Below, one piece after another: positions 1 through 9,712 of a stretch of 64,000 nucleotides of DNA. Location of the stretch: the NCBI GenBank assembly GCA_009617715.1, contig VTFK01000210.1, positions 372,001-436,000 of the forward strand. The letters are read 5' to 3'. Each line of letters begins with the position of its first letter. Within the stretch, counting starts at the first letter, position 1. The translations under genes and the position numbers were made by a program. Under the pieces are notes generated by a model that saw only the letters and a list, made by a program, of their open reading frames with translations, made no database searches and had not been told where the DNA came from. This DNA is from Plectrocnemia conspersa. Taxonomy: Eukaryota; Arthropoda; Insecta; Trichoptera; Polycentropodidae.

Positions 1-437
1 TGGATTAAGTACATTTTAATTAATTTCAATGGGAGAAATTGATTTTTCATATGAGTAATTTGAGTTACGAGCTCCGTCTCGGAACGTATTAAACTCTAAA
101 GTCGAGGCACCACTGTATTCCTTATAAACTTCAAAGCTGAGATATTTTAACAAAAATCGTTTTATCCCGAGAAAAAAACTTTTTTTTATTTTTTTAATAT
201 GAAACATTTTTACTATTATTACTATTATCTCTAGATTTTTTATCAGAGTTACAATTTTTTAATAGTTGACATTTTAGCTGAGATATTTACAAGTTTTATA
301 TCTTAGAAAAAGTTGCATATCGGTATGTTTAAAACTAATTTGTAATGACTCAGACGATTCTTTAACAAGTCAATTAAACTCAATTGATGTTTTTTCGTCA
401 ATGAATGTTTCTAATTAGAGCTTCTTTTTAATTTCAG
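1..437 (+). other. Intron end upstream of gene 1
   Basis: This AT-rich stretch has no coding potential. It ends in a pyrimidine-rich tract followed by AG at 436-437, directly before the ATG of the next exon. I read it as the 3' end of an intron whose 5' exon lies to the left of the window. Confidence 0.6.
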
Positions 438-3400
438 ATGGACGCTGGAAGTAGCAATGGGCAGAGCGGCGCCGGAGAGGTGGCCGAGCTCAAAAGGGAG
501 CTGGCCAACGTGCACAGGGCGCTGATGCTGCAGTCGGACGCTCTGGCGAGGCAGCAGCAGAGAGCCGGCGATCTGGAGCTGCGTTTAGCTAACCGAAATG
601 CAGCTTCGGATAGAAGACTCCAAGCCAGAGATCAACAATTGGCTACTTTAGTGCACGCTCTTCTCATCCTAGAAGCGAAACTTAAGCGGGATCAGAAAAT
701 GATATCGCTGCAGTTCCAGACCAAAAACGCTCAAATCCTTCAACAAAGAGAGCAGATTAAAAAGTTGAAACATGAAGCCGCTCGAGACGGATCGGCTTAT
801 TGTAAGAACTGCCAACATTTGATCGGTTCGACTAGTGAGCAGACCAACATCGAGACCGATCCCGAGTTTCATAGCTTGGAGAGCGTCGAAACGCACAATT
901 CAGGTAAATTCGAACGAAGCTTGAGCTATCAGGAAAAGCTGAAGAGCGCTCGGTCGAGTAAGGCTTTCCAATTGCCCAAAAGCAACGAGCCGAATCAACA
1001 AGGCAATACTAGTTCTAGCGAGGAAGTGTTTGAGAACGGCGAGGCTTTTTCGCAATGCAAAGGGACTTATGTAAAGAACAAACAAGCTTTCGTGAGGAAA
1101 GACGTCACAAGAAGATCGAGGAAATATTCCGGCAGACGGCAGAGCAGCGCTTATTTGGATTCGGTACAAAAGAAAGATAGAAGTCAAGCGAGCAGCAGCA
1201 GCGCCGAAGATGGGGCTCAATCCGAGAGAGATTCTAAAGTTAGCAATAAATACGACATTGGAGAAGAGATAACGAAGGATATAGAGAAAACGTCGAATCG
1301 AATAGATGAGCTCTTGAATGCATCGCAGAGTAACGAGAATTGTTTATTTAACGACAGCGTGCAGTTAAGATTGCAGAAGACGAACAACAGATCCATGTCT
1401 TTGAGTAATAAGATTGATAGTTTGCACGGGATAAGAAAACCTGCAAGTGAAAGATTGTCACTTCAGTCGGAGTCGTTTCTAGATAGAGAATCTATGGAGA
1501 GCGACAAACCTTGGTATAATAATATAAGTGATCCCGAACCCGAGATCGAATGCCATTATTCAATCAAGAGAGAGAAGCAAAAGCGATATAGGTACAAATC
1601 AGCCGACGATATATTAACTGCCACATTCAACGATACAGATGCTAATACGGACGTGAATTCGAACAATATTCCGTTGGAGTATCTTCCGACGTTGAAGGCG
1701 ACTAACGAAAACGACAACGAAGCGCACAAGAACAACGATAGTAACAGTGCGTGCGGAAACAACGAACCAGAGTATTGTAGTGTATCGAACAGTATTAGAG
1801 ACAGTGCGATTTACGACGAAGCCGGTAGTAATAAATTTGATAACGAACCCAGCGAGAACTGGTACGCTAGCGCTAGCGATCAAGACGAAGATCAATCTTG
1901 CGGTATATATAAAAACAACCCAGTTTTGGAGTGCGTCAATCAAATATTGCTGCAAAACAATTTAGACGAAAACAGTAATGATCAGAAAAATCATGAAACT
2001 AGTCCGAAAGCATCGACGAAACGAGTCCAATTTTCAACACTGAATAGTATATCGTTCGAAGAGCACGTGAAAAGAACCGAAGGTACAAATAAAGATCCTA
2101 AAATTAGAGGTAACAATAAAATTGTTAAATTTAGTCTCGAAACGGCATCTGAACATAGTTATGAAGTTCCGAATACGTCCGAAGGATTCAATTATGAGAT
2201 CCAAAGTATTTATAGTAACGATTACGAACCGATTTTAACAAAACCGTCTAATATTCCGGTGCAAAAGAGCAAATTGAAACCGGTTCCGCTGCCGAGGATG
2301 CTCAACGATACTAAAAAACCGTCTCTCGTTAAAAACATGGCTATGAATTTAGAACACAAGATGAACGGTAATCATTACGTGGATATGGATAAATTCGGCG
2401 GTACGGGAACGGCGACGAATAAGAAAAAAACTCCCAGAGTTCCTCCGGCGCTGCCTCCCAAACCCAAGAATCTCGTTTCAAAGTTCAAAATCAACAACGG
2501 AAGCGCTTTGCCAGTTGTCAACGCAACTTTGAACTCTGACACCGTTGATCCGAATCAACGGATTGCTGACGTTCCCGACGCAAAGGTAAAGCAGGATTCG
2601 TCGGAGGCGTCCGTCAAATCGAGCAACGGAGCGGAGCCCGACTATTGCTCGATATCGGAGATTAACGTTCCGGTAGATTCCAACAAAAACGAAGTGGTCC
2701 TCTCGCAGACGACTGTCGAAATACACGCGGAGCAATTCTCACCGAACATTGCCGAAAGACGGCCGCAGATTTCAAAAGTTGCCACGATATCGAAGATCCC
2801 TCCGAATAAGATCTGCGATAAAGATATTCCGAAGCTTCCGCAGGTCACCGAGATCATAATACCGGACGACGAAGAAGACAGTGACGCTCAAACAAAAACG
2901 TTGCGCGATAGCTTCGTAAAAAAACCTCCGAACCCTAAAATAGACAACAGGAACTCCATTCAAATGGGTCATTCCGTATCGAGTATTCTAACGGACATAA
3001 AAAACCGAAGCGTGGGAATAGAAGATGTCAATAAATGTATTTTGACGTCCGATAACAGACAACAACAGTACCCGAACGTTATCTATCAAAAAGCGAATGT
3101 TTTGAACGGAAACTCAAAAAGTCCCGATAAGCCAAGATTAGATTCTTCTAGATATGAAAACGACGCCGAAAAATTTGATCTATCGCAAAACTTCGAAGAA
3201 TTCAAGATAGACGATTGCGAATTCACAAACATAGCTCTAGCTGAAGAGTACAAAATTAGCTCAAGCGAGAGCACAGACTCTAACAACGACGATTCAAACC
3301 CGATACCGAAAGAAAATTTTCGTAAACTGTCCCAAACGACGCCTTCGGAAAGCTTATACAAAATAGAACTCATACCAGACGACGAAACAGACATGAAGAT

Positions 3401-3854
3401 CCCTTTAGGGAGTGAATCACTACACAGTACGATCAAAACAGCGTTAAAAAACTATTCTAAAATGTCTAACAAACCCGATCTACTATCGAACATAGACAAC
3501 TTAGAAGCCGATTCGGTTCGATATTCAGATATCGAATCGAGCAATTCGTCCGGCAGCAATTGTGGATCGTACAACACCGTCAAACGTGAACCGTCGATCG
3601 ATAAATCTCCCACCGATTCGATCATCAGTCGCAAGAATATCTCCATTCCCTTTGAATATTTCTTAGAAACGTCCGGTCTCAGTTCTAAATCGATACTGAC
3701 ACCGTCTAGACCTCCAAATTCCAATCACAAAAACGTTTTAAAGCCGAAAGATATAAAAATGCGCTCCAAGAACGCGACGACATTGGGACGAGCCACTCCG
3801 TTATACGAAAAATGTTCAAACACAGCTATTAAATATTTTGAACCTTATTTATAA
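438..3854 (+). CDS. Large coiled-coil/disordered protein, unrecognised family
   Basis: One uninterrupted 1138-codon frame starts at the first base of an exon (acceptor AG at 436-437) and ends in TAA. Because the ATG sits at the exon edge, the true N-terminus could lie in an upstream exon. Residues about 15-115 are heptad-like and charged (AELKREL, QLATLVHALLILEAKLKRDQ), predicting a coiled coil, followed by a short YCKNCQH stretch at 121-127. The rest is polar and low-complexity, so probably disordered. Visible short motifs are two copies of EPxYCS (443-448 and 733-738), proline-rich SH3-type ligands PVPLPR (615-620) and RVPPALPPKPK (667-677), two RVxF-like PP1-docking matches, RVQF (529-532) and KIVKF (561-565), and acidic IIPDDEEDSD (807-816). 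These suggest a scaffold or adaptor at the cytoskeleton or cortex, which is inference. I cannot assign an orthologue. Codon use is less AT-biased than the flanks, supporting a real gene. Confidence 0.85.
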   Translation: MDAGSSNGQSGAGEVAELKRELANVHRALMLQSDALARQQQRAGDLELRLANRNAASDRRLQARDQQLATLVHALLILEAKLKRDQKMISLQFQTKNAQILQQREQIKKLKHEAARDGSAYCKNCQHLIGSTSEQTNIETDPEFHSLESVETHNSGKFERSLSYQEKLKSARSSKAFQLPKSNEPNQQGNTSSSEEVFENGEAFSQCKGTYVKNKQAFVRKDVTRRSRKYSGRRQSSAYLDSVQKKDRSQASSSSAEDGAQSERDSKVSNKYDIGEEITKDIEKTSNRIDELLNASQSNENCLFNDSVQLRLQKTNNRSMSLSNKIDSLHGIRKPASERLSLQSESFLDRESMESDKPWYNNISDPEPEIECHYSIKREKQKRYRYKSADDILTATFNDTDANTDVNSNNIPLEYLPTLKATNENDNEAHKNNDSNSACGNNEPEYCSVSNSIRDSAIYDEAGSNKFDNEPSENWYASASDQDEDQSCGIYKNNPVLECVNQILLQNNLDENSNDQKNHETSPKASTKRVQFSTLNSISFEEHVKRTEGTNKDPKIRGNNKIVKFSLETASEHSYEVPNTSEGFNYEIQSIYSNDYEPILTKPSNIPVQKSKLKPVPLPRMLNDTKKPSLVKNMAMNLEHKMNGNHYVDMDKFGGTGTATNKKKTPRVPPALPPKPKNLVSKFKINNGSALPVVNATLNSDTVDPNQRIADVPDAKVKQDSSEASVKSSNGAEPDYCSISEINVPVDSNKNEVVLSQTTVEIHAEQFSPNIAERRPQISKVATISKIPPNKICDKDIPKLPQVTEIIIPDDEEDSDAQTKTLRDSFVKKPPNPKIDNRNSIQMGHSVSSILTDIKNRSVGIEDVNKCILTSDNRQQQYPNVIYQKANVLNGNSKSPDKPRLDSSRYENDAEKFDLSQNFEEFKIDDCEFTNIALAEEYKISSSESTDSNNDDSNPIPKENFRKLSQTTPSESLYKIELIPDDETDMKIPLGSESLHSTIKTALKNYSKMSNKPDLLSNIDNLEADSVRYSDIESSNSSGSNCGSYNTVKREPSIDKSPTDSIISRKNISIPFEYFLETSGLSSKSILTPSRPPNSNHKNVLKPKDIKMRSKNATTLGRATPLYEKCSNTAIKYFEPYL

Positions 3855-4100
3855 TATAATGCAACGAATCTTGTGTCTTATATAATTTCTTTATTGTGAT
3901 CTATTTATTTTTAGTGTTATTAACGATTTATGAAATACAACGAGTATTAACGATTGTTTGTGATGTTATGAATTTACTGTAAATATTTATTATATGTATA
4001 AAATGTAAAGAGAATTAATGATTTATGAATTTTATTATGTGTTAGATTTATACATGCGTTGAAAAGATATAACGTGTCTATATAATATTATATCGATGTC

Positions 4101-4106
4101 AATAAA
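4101..4106 (+). terminator. Polyadenylation signal of gene 1
   Basis: The canonical AATAAA lies about 250 bp after the stop codon, in an AT-rich 3' UTR beginning at 3855. A second AATAAA-like word follows within ten bases. Cleavage would be expected near 4120-4135. Confidence 0.6.
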
Positions 4107-4129
4107 CAAAATAAAATCAATAATCAAAT

Positions 4130-4905
4130 ATAATTAGACATTTTTATTTATCATACATACATACGTCATTAGGTAAGATTTTAATAAGTATGGTTCGTAA
4201 ATTAAATTCAGCACTTAAAGGGTTAACTCTTAATTTTTTTATTTTTCATAAAAAGTCACGTATTTAGTTAATTGTACAGTAAAAAATAAATTTAAAGTTG
4301 TCCGCACCTTATTATCCGCACCTAGCACATAAAGGGTTAAAATAATAGCTAATTAATTATACACAACAAATTTAATCAAAATATACATATAAACATACAG
4401 AATATAAAAAAATACTAATATTATAATTTATTTCTTAATGCACACAGGTGTTTCTTTGGTCCATTAAAGAAACAGGCTACATTTTTATTTTTGCAAATTG
4501 TTCTAGGAATATTATTATACAAATTGACACCTCCGTACATTATTCCCTTGGCCGTACTCGTTTTCTTATACCTTACTATCCTGAAATTGTCTCTATTTCT
4601 AAATCTATGTAGATTTTTATTTCTTATTAAATACTAATTTAAATGCTCTGGTAACATATTATTTTGTAATTACTATGTTCCTTAAAATTAATTTTTTTAT
4701 CTATATTTACACCTTAATATTTTACATTATTTTATATTATTATCTAACGTATCTTTATAATAAATAAACATACATTTTCTTTTTAGCAATCTTCAAAGTA
4801 CTTTATTTACTGAATAGTCTAATGTTTCTTTAATTATATTTACATCCAATTCATCAGTACTGGTTCCTTTTTTTATTTGCAAATTATGTTGTGAATTTAT
4901 TCTAA
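4130..4905. other. AT-rich intergenic DNA
   Basis: No gene is visible. The word AAAGGGTTAA occurs at 4217-4226 and 4331-4340, each preceded by GCAC or AGCAC-like sequence. This is the inverted form of the TTAACCCTTT ends seen elsewhere in the window and may mark old piggyBac-type MITE ends. The rest is simple AT-rich sequence. Confidence 0.4.
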
Positions 4906-6607
4906 TGCGCGGTTCACATTATTCCAGTCGCTGGGTCTAATAAATGAATTCCACCGCTGGACTGCAATGGCGGTGTCGTCTACATTATTCCAGTCATTTA
5001 AAAGTCGTTGAATTGTAAACACCACAGTGACAATGATTTTAAAAAGAAAGCAGTTAAAACATGTTTTAAAAACGCTCAATTGTTAGTGGTACAAGAAGTT
5101 ATTGATGTGGTTGCATAGTAACTAAAATAAGAAAAACAGATTTGGATGAGAAATTGGATAAGCGAAAGAAATGAAAACTGAGGTTCGACATTGCTTTTGC
5201 AACATTTGAGGTCAGAAGATCCCTATGGGTATAAATTAGCAATGAGAATGACAGCAGAAAACTTTGAGGAACTGTTATCATTAGTTTTAAATAAAATTCC
5301 ACATAACAAGACATGTTCTGAGATGTTACCTGCGAAAATTAAACTAGAAGTCGCTCTGTCTTTTTTAAGTATTGGAAATAATTACAGAAGTCTCAGTCAT
5401 CTGTTTCGATTGCTAAAGTAATTTATATCAACAATTATACCAGAAGTTTGTGAGGAAATAAGAAAGGCATGAAAAGATTACATCAAGGTAAGTTTTAATC
5501 CTTTATTAAATATCTATGACATTGTTTTACTTATGCATCTTGAAAAGCATTCATAATGATGTTATCGTATTCTGGGCATCGCACAGTATATTTAATGAGT
5601 CATCATTGGTCTGTGTGTCTGAAGTAGATGCTGGACTACTCAATGGCATATTAGTAATTGGTCCCGGCACTTGTAGTGTGTATGTAAACGTAGTATTTCT
5701 ATAGCACAAATCGTTCAGTAGACATTTTGTAATCACGCTCTGAATTTCTTCTTGTACTAGGATAGCCTGTTAAGTAGAAAGTTTCCTAATTTTTCTTCTT
5801 CCTCTATTTCTGATTTAAAGTAAGCACTTTAAACACTATCATGCAGCAGGGCAGTAACAACTCAACATTATGTACTAGAGAAAAAAGGACACGGTACATT
5901 AATTATTTTGTGAATGAAGGAAAAGTATCATGGCAAAATAATATGATTCATTAAAAATCTGTCAAAATGTCTTTTATAGTTACTGCTCGTCAACGAATAG
6001 TGATTGTAATAAATAATTACTCTTCACCGTCGCATTTTTTATAAATTATTTAAACCCGGCGAAGCATTTCCCTTTGGGCTAGTAAACATTACCACTAGCA
6101 CCAGTTGTAGATGATTTTTTATTCTTGTCTAGTTCAAGATAGTATGTAGAATGAATACTATATATTTTATTTTTCACATCATCCACACTGAAACTTTCGC
6201 TGATTTTTTGCAAAACATATTGGCACAAAATGTATGACTTTGTTTTTATAACATGATATTATGTCCCATAAACACCCATGTTCTCTATTTAAAATAACAA
6301 ACTGTAAAGTTTGATCTTTGTATAACTTTTTCACCATTGAAAACGACAAACTATTCCAACAAGAAACAAAACAACACGTGGCTACCGTTTGATGTTTCTA
6401 CTGGAATGGCACTAAATTGGCTATTTAGACGATTCCAGTTGTGCTGGATTAAAAAGTAGACCAGTAATCCAATTATTGGACTAAATCTCACACTGGATCC
6501 AGTGCATTGTACTGGAATCAAAACGCTGTTCAGATTACTCTAGTTGCAATCCAGCGCTGGATTTGATCACTGAACTAGAGAGCAACTGGTATAATGTGAA
6601 CCGGGCA
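4906..6607 (+). mobile_element. PIF/Harbinger DNA transposon, degenerate
   Basis: Terminal inverted repeats of 27 bp at 4906-4932 and 6581-6607 match at 24 positions, the outer end reading TGCGCGGTTCAC on the left and TGCCCGGTTCAC on the inverted right. Both ends are flanked by TAA (4903-4905 and 6608-6610), the 3-bp TWA target duplication typical of PIF/Harbinger. Subterminal ACATTATTCCAGTC is repeated on the left (about 4917 and 4983), and TCCAG/CTGGA words are dense near the right end. The 1.7-kb interior carries a broken transposase at its left. A second, SANT/Myb-type gene is usual in the family; a short minus-strand open frame at 5551-5736 could be its relic, but nothing in it proves this. 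Confidence 0.88.
5146..5472 (+). pseudogene. Harbinger (HARBI1-like) transposase remnant
   Basis: The frame beginning at ATG 5146 reads RNWISERNEN, then an in-frame TGA, then LLQHLRSEDPYGYK and RMTAENFEELLSLV, continuing to FLSIGNNYRSLSHLFR before stopping at 5421. Just downstream in another frame, IIPEVCEEI follows, as expected for the family. The order (W-I-x-x-R, LLxxLRxEDPxGY, RMTxExFxELLxLV, FLxxGxxYRSLxxLFR, IIPEVCxxI) matches the N-terminal third of PIF/Harbinger transposases. The catalytic DDE portion is not recognisable. The nonsense codon, frameshift and missing C-terminus mean the copy is dead. Confidence 0.82.
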
Positions 6608-6689
6608 TAAAGTTACTTATTTAAATTATCCAAATTTTACAATAAATGTTTCATTATTGTACTGCACTAATTAATTAAACTGAGGATTG

Positions 6690-6935
6690 AACAATTATCC
6701 CTTCTCAGAAGTCAAAAATCCACGTCAAAAGCAATAAAATCATGTCGGGAACGCTCGTTACCGAGCGTTCCTTTTTTGCGCTCTCCTATTGGTCAAAATT
6801 CGGTTTAAATGTGCTTGATTCGATTCTCACACGATTCACACGATTCTCATTTCATTAGATTTCTACATAAGTGGAAATATTGTTATGAAAAGACTTAATA
6901 TGAGGCGACGGCGCCGACACGATATTCTGTTTTAA
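6690..6935. repeat. Palindromic MITE family A, copy 1
   Basis: This has the family A blocks: TTCTCAGAAGTCAAAAATCC, then ACGTCAAAAGCAATAAAAT, then a central AACGCTCG-TTAC-CGAGCGTT hairpin, then GCGCTCTCCTATTGGTCAA. The left half of the palindrome is shortened. Family A copies recur near 9.2, 13.1, 16.1, 20.2-21.1, 35.8, 40.0-40.4 and 59.7 kb. No transposase is encoded. Confidence 0.75.
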
Positions 6936-8689
6936 AATTATATTGACTTTTTATTTTATTATTTACAATATTCTTATAAATATTGATCTATATCATATTA
7001 ACATTTATGTTATCTACATTCGAGTCACATTTTTGTAATTTTATTCTTAATTAGGTAAAAAAAATTTTTTTAATTGTTTCATAATTTTTTTACCTTGATT
7101 ACATTGTTTCTCTATATAAATATATGATCAGTAATTCTTGGAGTTGTTTTAACTTTACATTGTATTCTTTTACTATTGATAAAAACTAAATCTATTAATG
7201 TGCTCGATGAGTTGTTCTATTATCATAAACCAAATATATGCAGTATTTGCCCATTTTTCTATTTTTTAATTATAAAAATCCTCTAATTTGTTCCAATTAA
7301 AATTCGAGTTTCCAATCATAAACGGTATCTATAATTTTGTAAGAACTCATTCTGAAATATTATTTATGAATTCCAAGAATGAATGGAGAGTTAATATGCT
7401 AAACATAATATGGGAAAATTCTATATTAAATTAGTTTCTATTAATATTTATAGATGGCAGTAAATTAAAATTTAATTAAAGTCCTTAAGAAGAAAACTTT
7501 TAGGTTAATTATTCTAATGGTCGCTAATAGATGGCAGTAATATTCCACAATTATTTTTCAATTCGGTCAACAGATGTCTATGAAAGTTTGTTACGTGAAA
7601 ATGTTATTCTCGTGTAACTTTTCAGTGCTCGTTTTACAGCACCTGGTCGTAAATAATCAGCTCTCGTCCCGAACGCTTTAATTCAACGCCGTTAATGTGT
7701 TTTTACGGTCACGGCTCTTTTGATGTTTTAATTCGTAGCACAATGCTCGTGTTCCTAGATTGGATTGCCATGTATCAAACGAAAAGTGAGAAATAGACAG
7801 ATGATTCACGAGATACGTCGAGCATAAAAGCTAATTGAACAAGGTCCACTTTGCTTTGATGAAGGTGCGAGAAGAGAGCCCAACGGATTTCCCGAAAAAA
7901 AGCGAATAAGAAAGCAAAAAATAATGGGACTCCTCGGGGGGCTCGCAAATTATTCACATCCAATTCGCTCACAATGGCTGCGCAAGCACACGTCTCATTG
8001 CGCACAAAAGGAAATCTAATACTGAGCAAATATTAAAGTAATTTCGCCAATTGTAAAAGAAACGAGACGGGAAGGGGCCGCCGCTCCATTGTCGCATTGT
8101 TTTGGTTATATTTCGCGGAGAGTTCACTTTGTGGCTTGCGTTGCAACCCTCTCCCAAGAGGGTCGATCTCATTGTGATGCTGGCGCGCAAACATCCTCAA
8201 ATCGCATTTCAAGAATGTGCACGCTCTTGTGCACAATCTTTTCCAGTGTTACCGGAGAGAAATCATTAATTTTGCTCGCTGAGAAGTTAAAAAAAATAAT
8301 AAAAAACAATGATACGCTATAGATAGGAAAACTGAAAAAAAATACATACTATAGTACTGTAAAATTATTTCGCCTCATTTCTATAACGAAGATAAGATAA
8401 CTTACATATATCAAATGTTGACTTACACACTATTTATTTTTGTATACTAAGTTTGAGATGCACTATTTCAATTTATACTAAAGGCGATTTTTAATAAGTA
8501 AATTATTATTTATACATTAAATTTAAGTAGTTTGATGGTTCAAGATGTCTTAATATTTGTAAATCGTAATCAAGAGTAATTAATGTATAGTAGCAAAATA
8601 AATATAAAGTAGTTTTTTTGTCCAGATATAAATAGTAGGTTAAATTTCATCATAAGTTGCTTTGATAAATGATTAAAACTTAATTTTTA
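6936..8689. other. Intergenic DNA with a GC-richer island
   Basis: No coding gene is supported. From about 7600 to 8290 the sequence becomes clearly richer in GC and CpG and free of the repeats found elsewhere; the overlapping small open frames there look like by-products of base composition. Such islands recur through the window and are candidate conserved regulatory DNA. The rest is AT-rich and featureless. Confidence 0.4.
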
Positions 8690-9060
8690 ATTGGAATTTA
8701 GTTATTTATTAATATATTGGTTTCGACCTAATGCAAGTTATAATTAGTTTTAGAACTTTCATTTGACTACGTTTGGGTTTGAACACAAAATGGTCATTTA
8801 CAATAGATATTTTAGAGCAGCATGTAATTTCACTAGCGCCTATCAGTTAAAATATATATCTATTGGTGAAAATGTATTTGGACTTCATTAGTGAAAGTAT
8901 AACATTTCGAAAAACATTTGTGAATAAAAAGCCTATTGCCCGTATCTACTACGACCGAAATTCGCAGAATTCGTTAGTTGAACGAAATAAAATGTTGGAA
9001 AGGCCCACTCTTTATTATTGTTTAGCGCTTATCTCAAAAACAAAGATTTAATTTCCGTCA
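8690..9060 (-). repeat. Interspersed repeat family B, inverted copy
   Basis: Read on the minus strand this stretch matches the unit at 15500-16020 and 30700-31240: a block with GTGAAAATG/ACCAGTAGATAT-like words, the phrase TTTGCTGTTCAAACCCAAA, and the final TTAGAACTTTCATTAGT. The order is inverted relative to those copies. No coding capacity. Confidence 0.6.
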
Positions 9061-9159
9061 ATTCAATAATTCTATCGCGGTTAATTTATTTTTAGTTATT
9101 TAATTTACATGCAAATCCACACAAAAAAATCCGATACAGATCCAATCTTATTGTATATA

Positions 9160-9600
9160 AAATACGCTCGGTAACGAGTGTTCCCACTGCGACGGTGCCG
9201 ACGCGATTTTGTTGCTTTCGCCGTGGATTTTTGACTTCTGAAGAGGGATAATTGTTTTTGCGCCCTTCTATTGACCTAAATTCGGTTGGAATATACTTTA
9301 ACCAATACTATTATATTAGAAGTCTGTGGTAATATCGGTAAGGATAACTTAAACTTTTAATACTTTTAAAATATAGTGTACTATCCTAGTGCAGACTAAC
9401 TATGGAGCAATATGCGAGATGCGACGTCTGTATTTATTCTTACGCTTATTTTCCCTGATATATGAGTCAACTTATTTTTATTTTGGATTTTGGACTTTTA
9501 GTTCTAATCTACTGGTGAAAATGAATTTGGACTTTACTAGTGTAAAAATTACTTCACTAGAGATAGGTCGTGCATAGTGACATCTTAAATTTTCGTTTTT
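9160..9600 (-). repeat. Families A and B joined, inverted copy
   Basis: A family A half-palindrome (GTGGATTTTTGACTTCTGA, then the GCGCCCTTCTATTGACC block) runs directly into the inverted end of family B (GCAATATGCGAGATGCGACG, ACTGGTGAAAATGAATTTGG). The same two units are adjacent in the opposite orientation at 15500-16185. That points to one larger composite element rather than chance neighbours. Confidence 0.65.
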
Positions 9601-9626
9601 AATTAATAAAATATATATGTATAATA

Positions 9627-9712
9627 TATCACTAATTTACAGACTTTGATTTCAGTATTGTCTTACTACTTATTTAGTGGTTGTTGATTGTGTTGGCTTC
9701 GTTGCATTATTT
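9627..9712 (+). repeat. Interspersed repeat family C
   Basis: The block CAGACTTTGATTTCAGT, followed by TACTACTTATTTAGTGG and TTGTTGATTGTGTTGGCTTC, recurs at 38405-38495. Inverted copies lie at about 11145-11225 and 34370-34445, and a fragment at about 48100-48155. It is short, noncoding and probably MITE- or SINE-derived. Confidence 0.6.
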
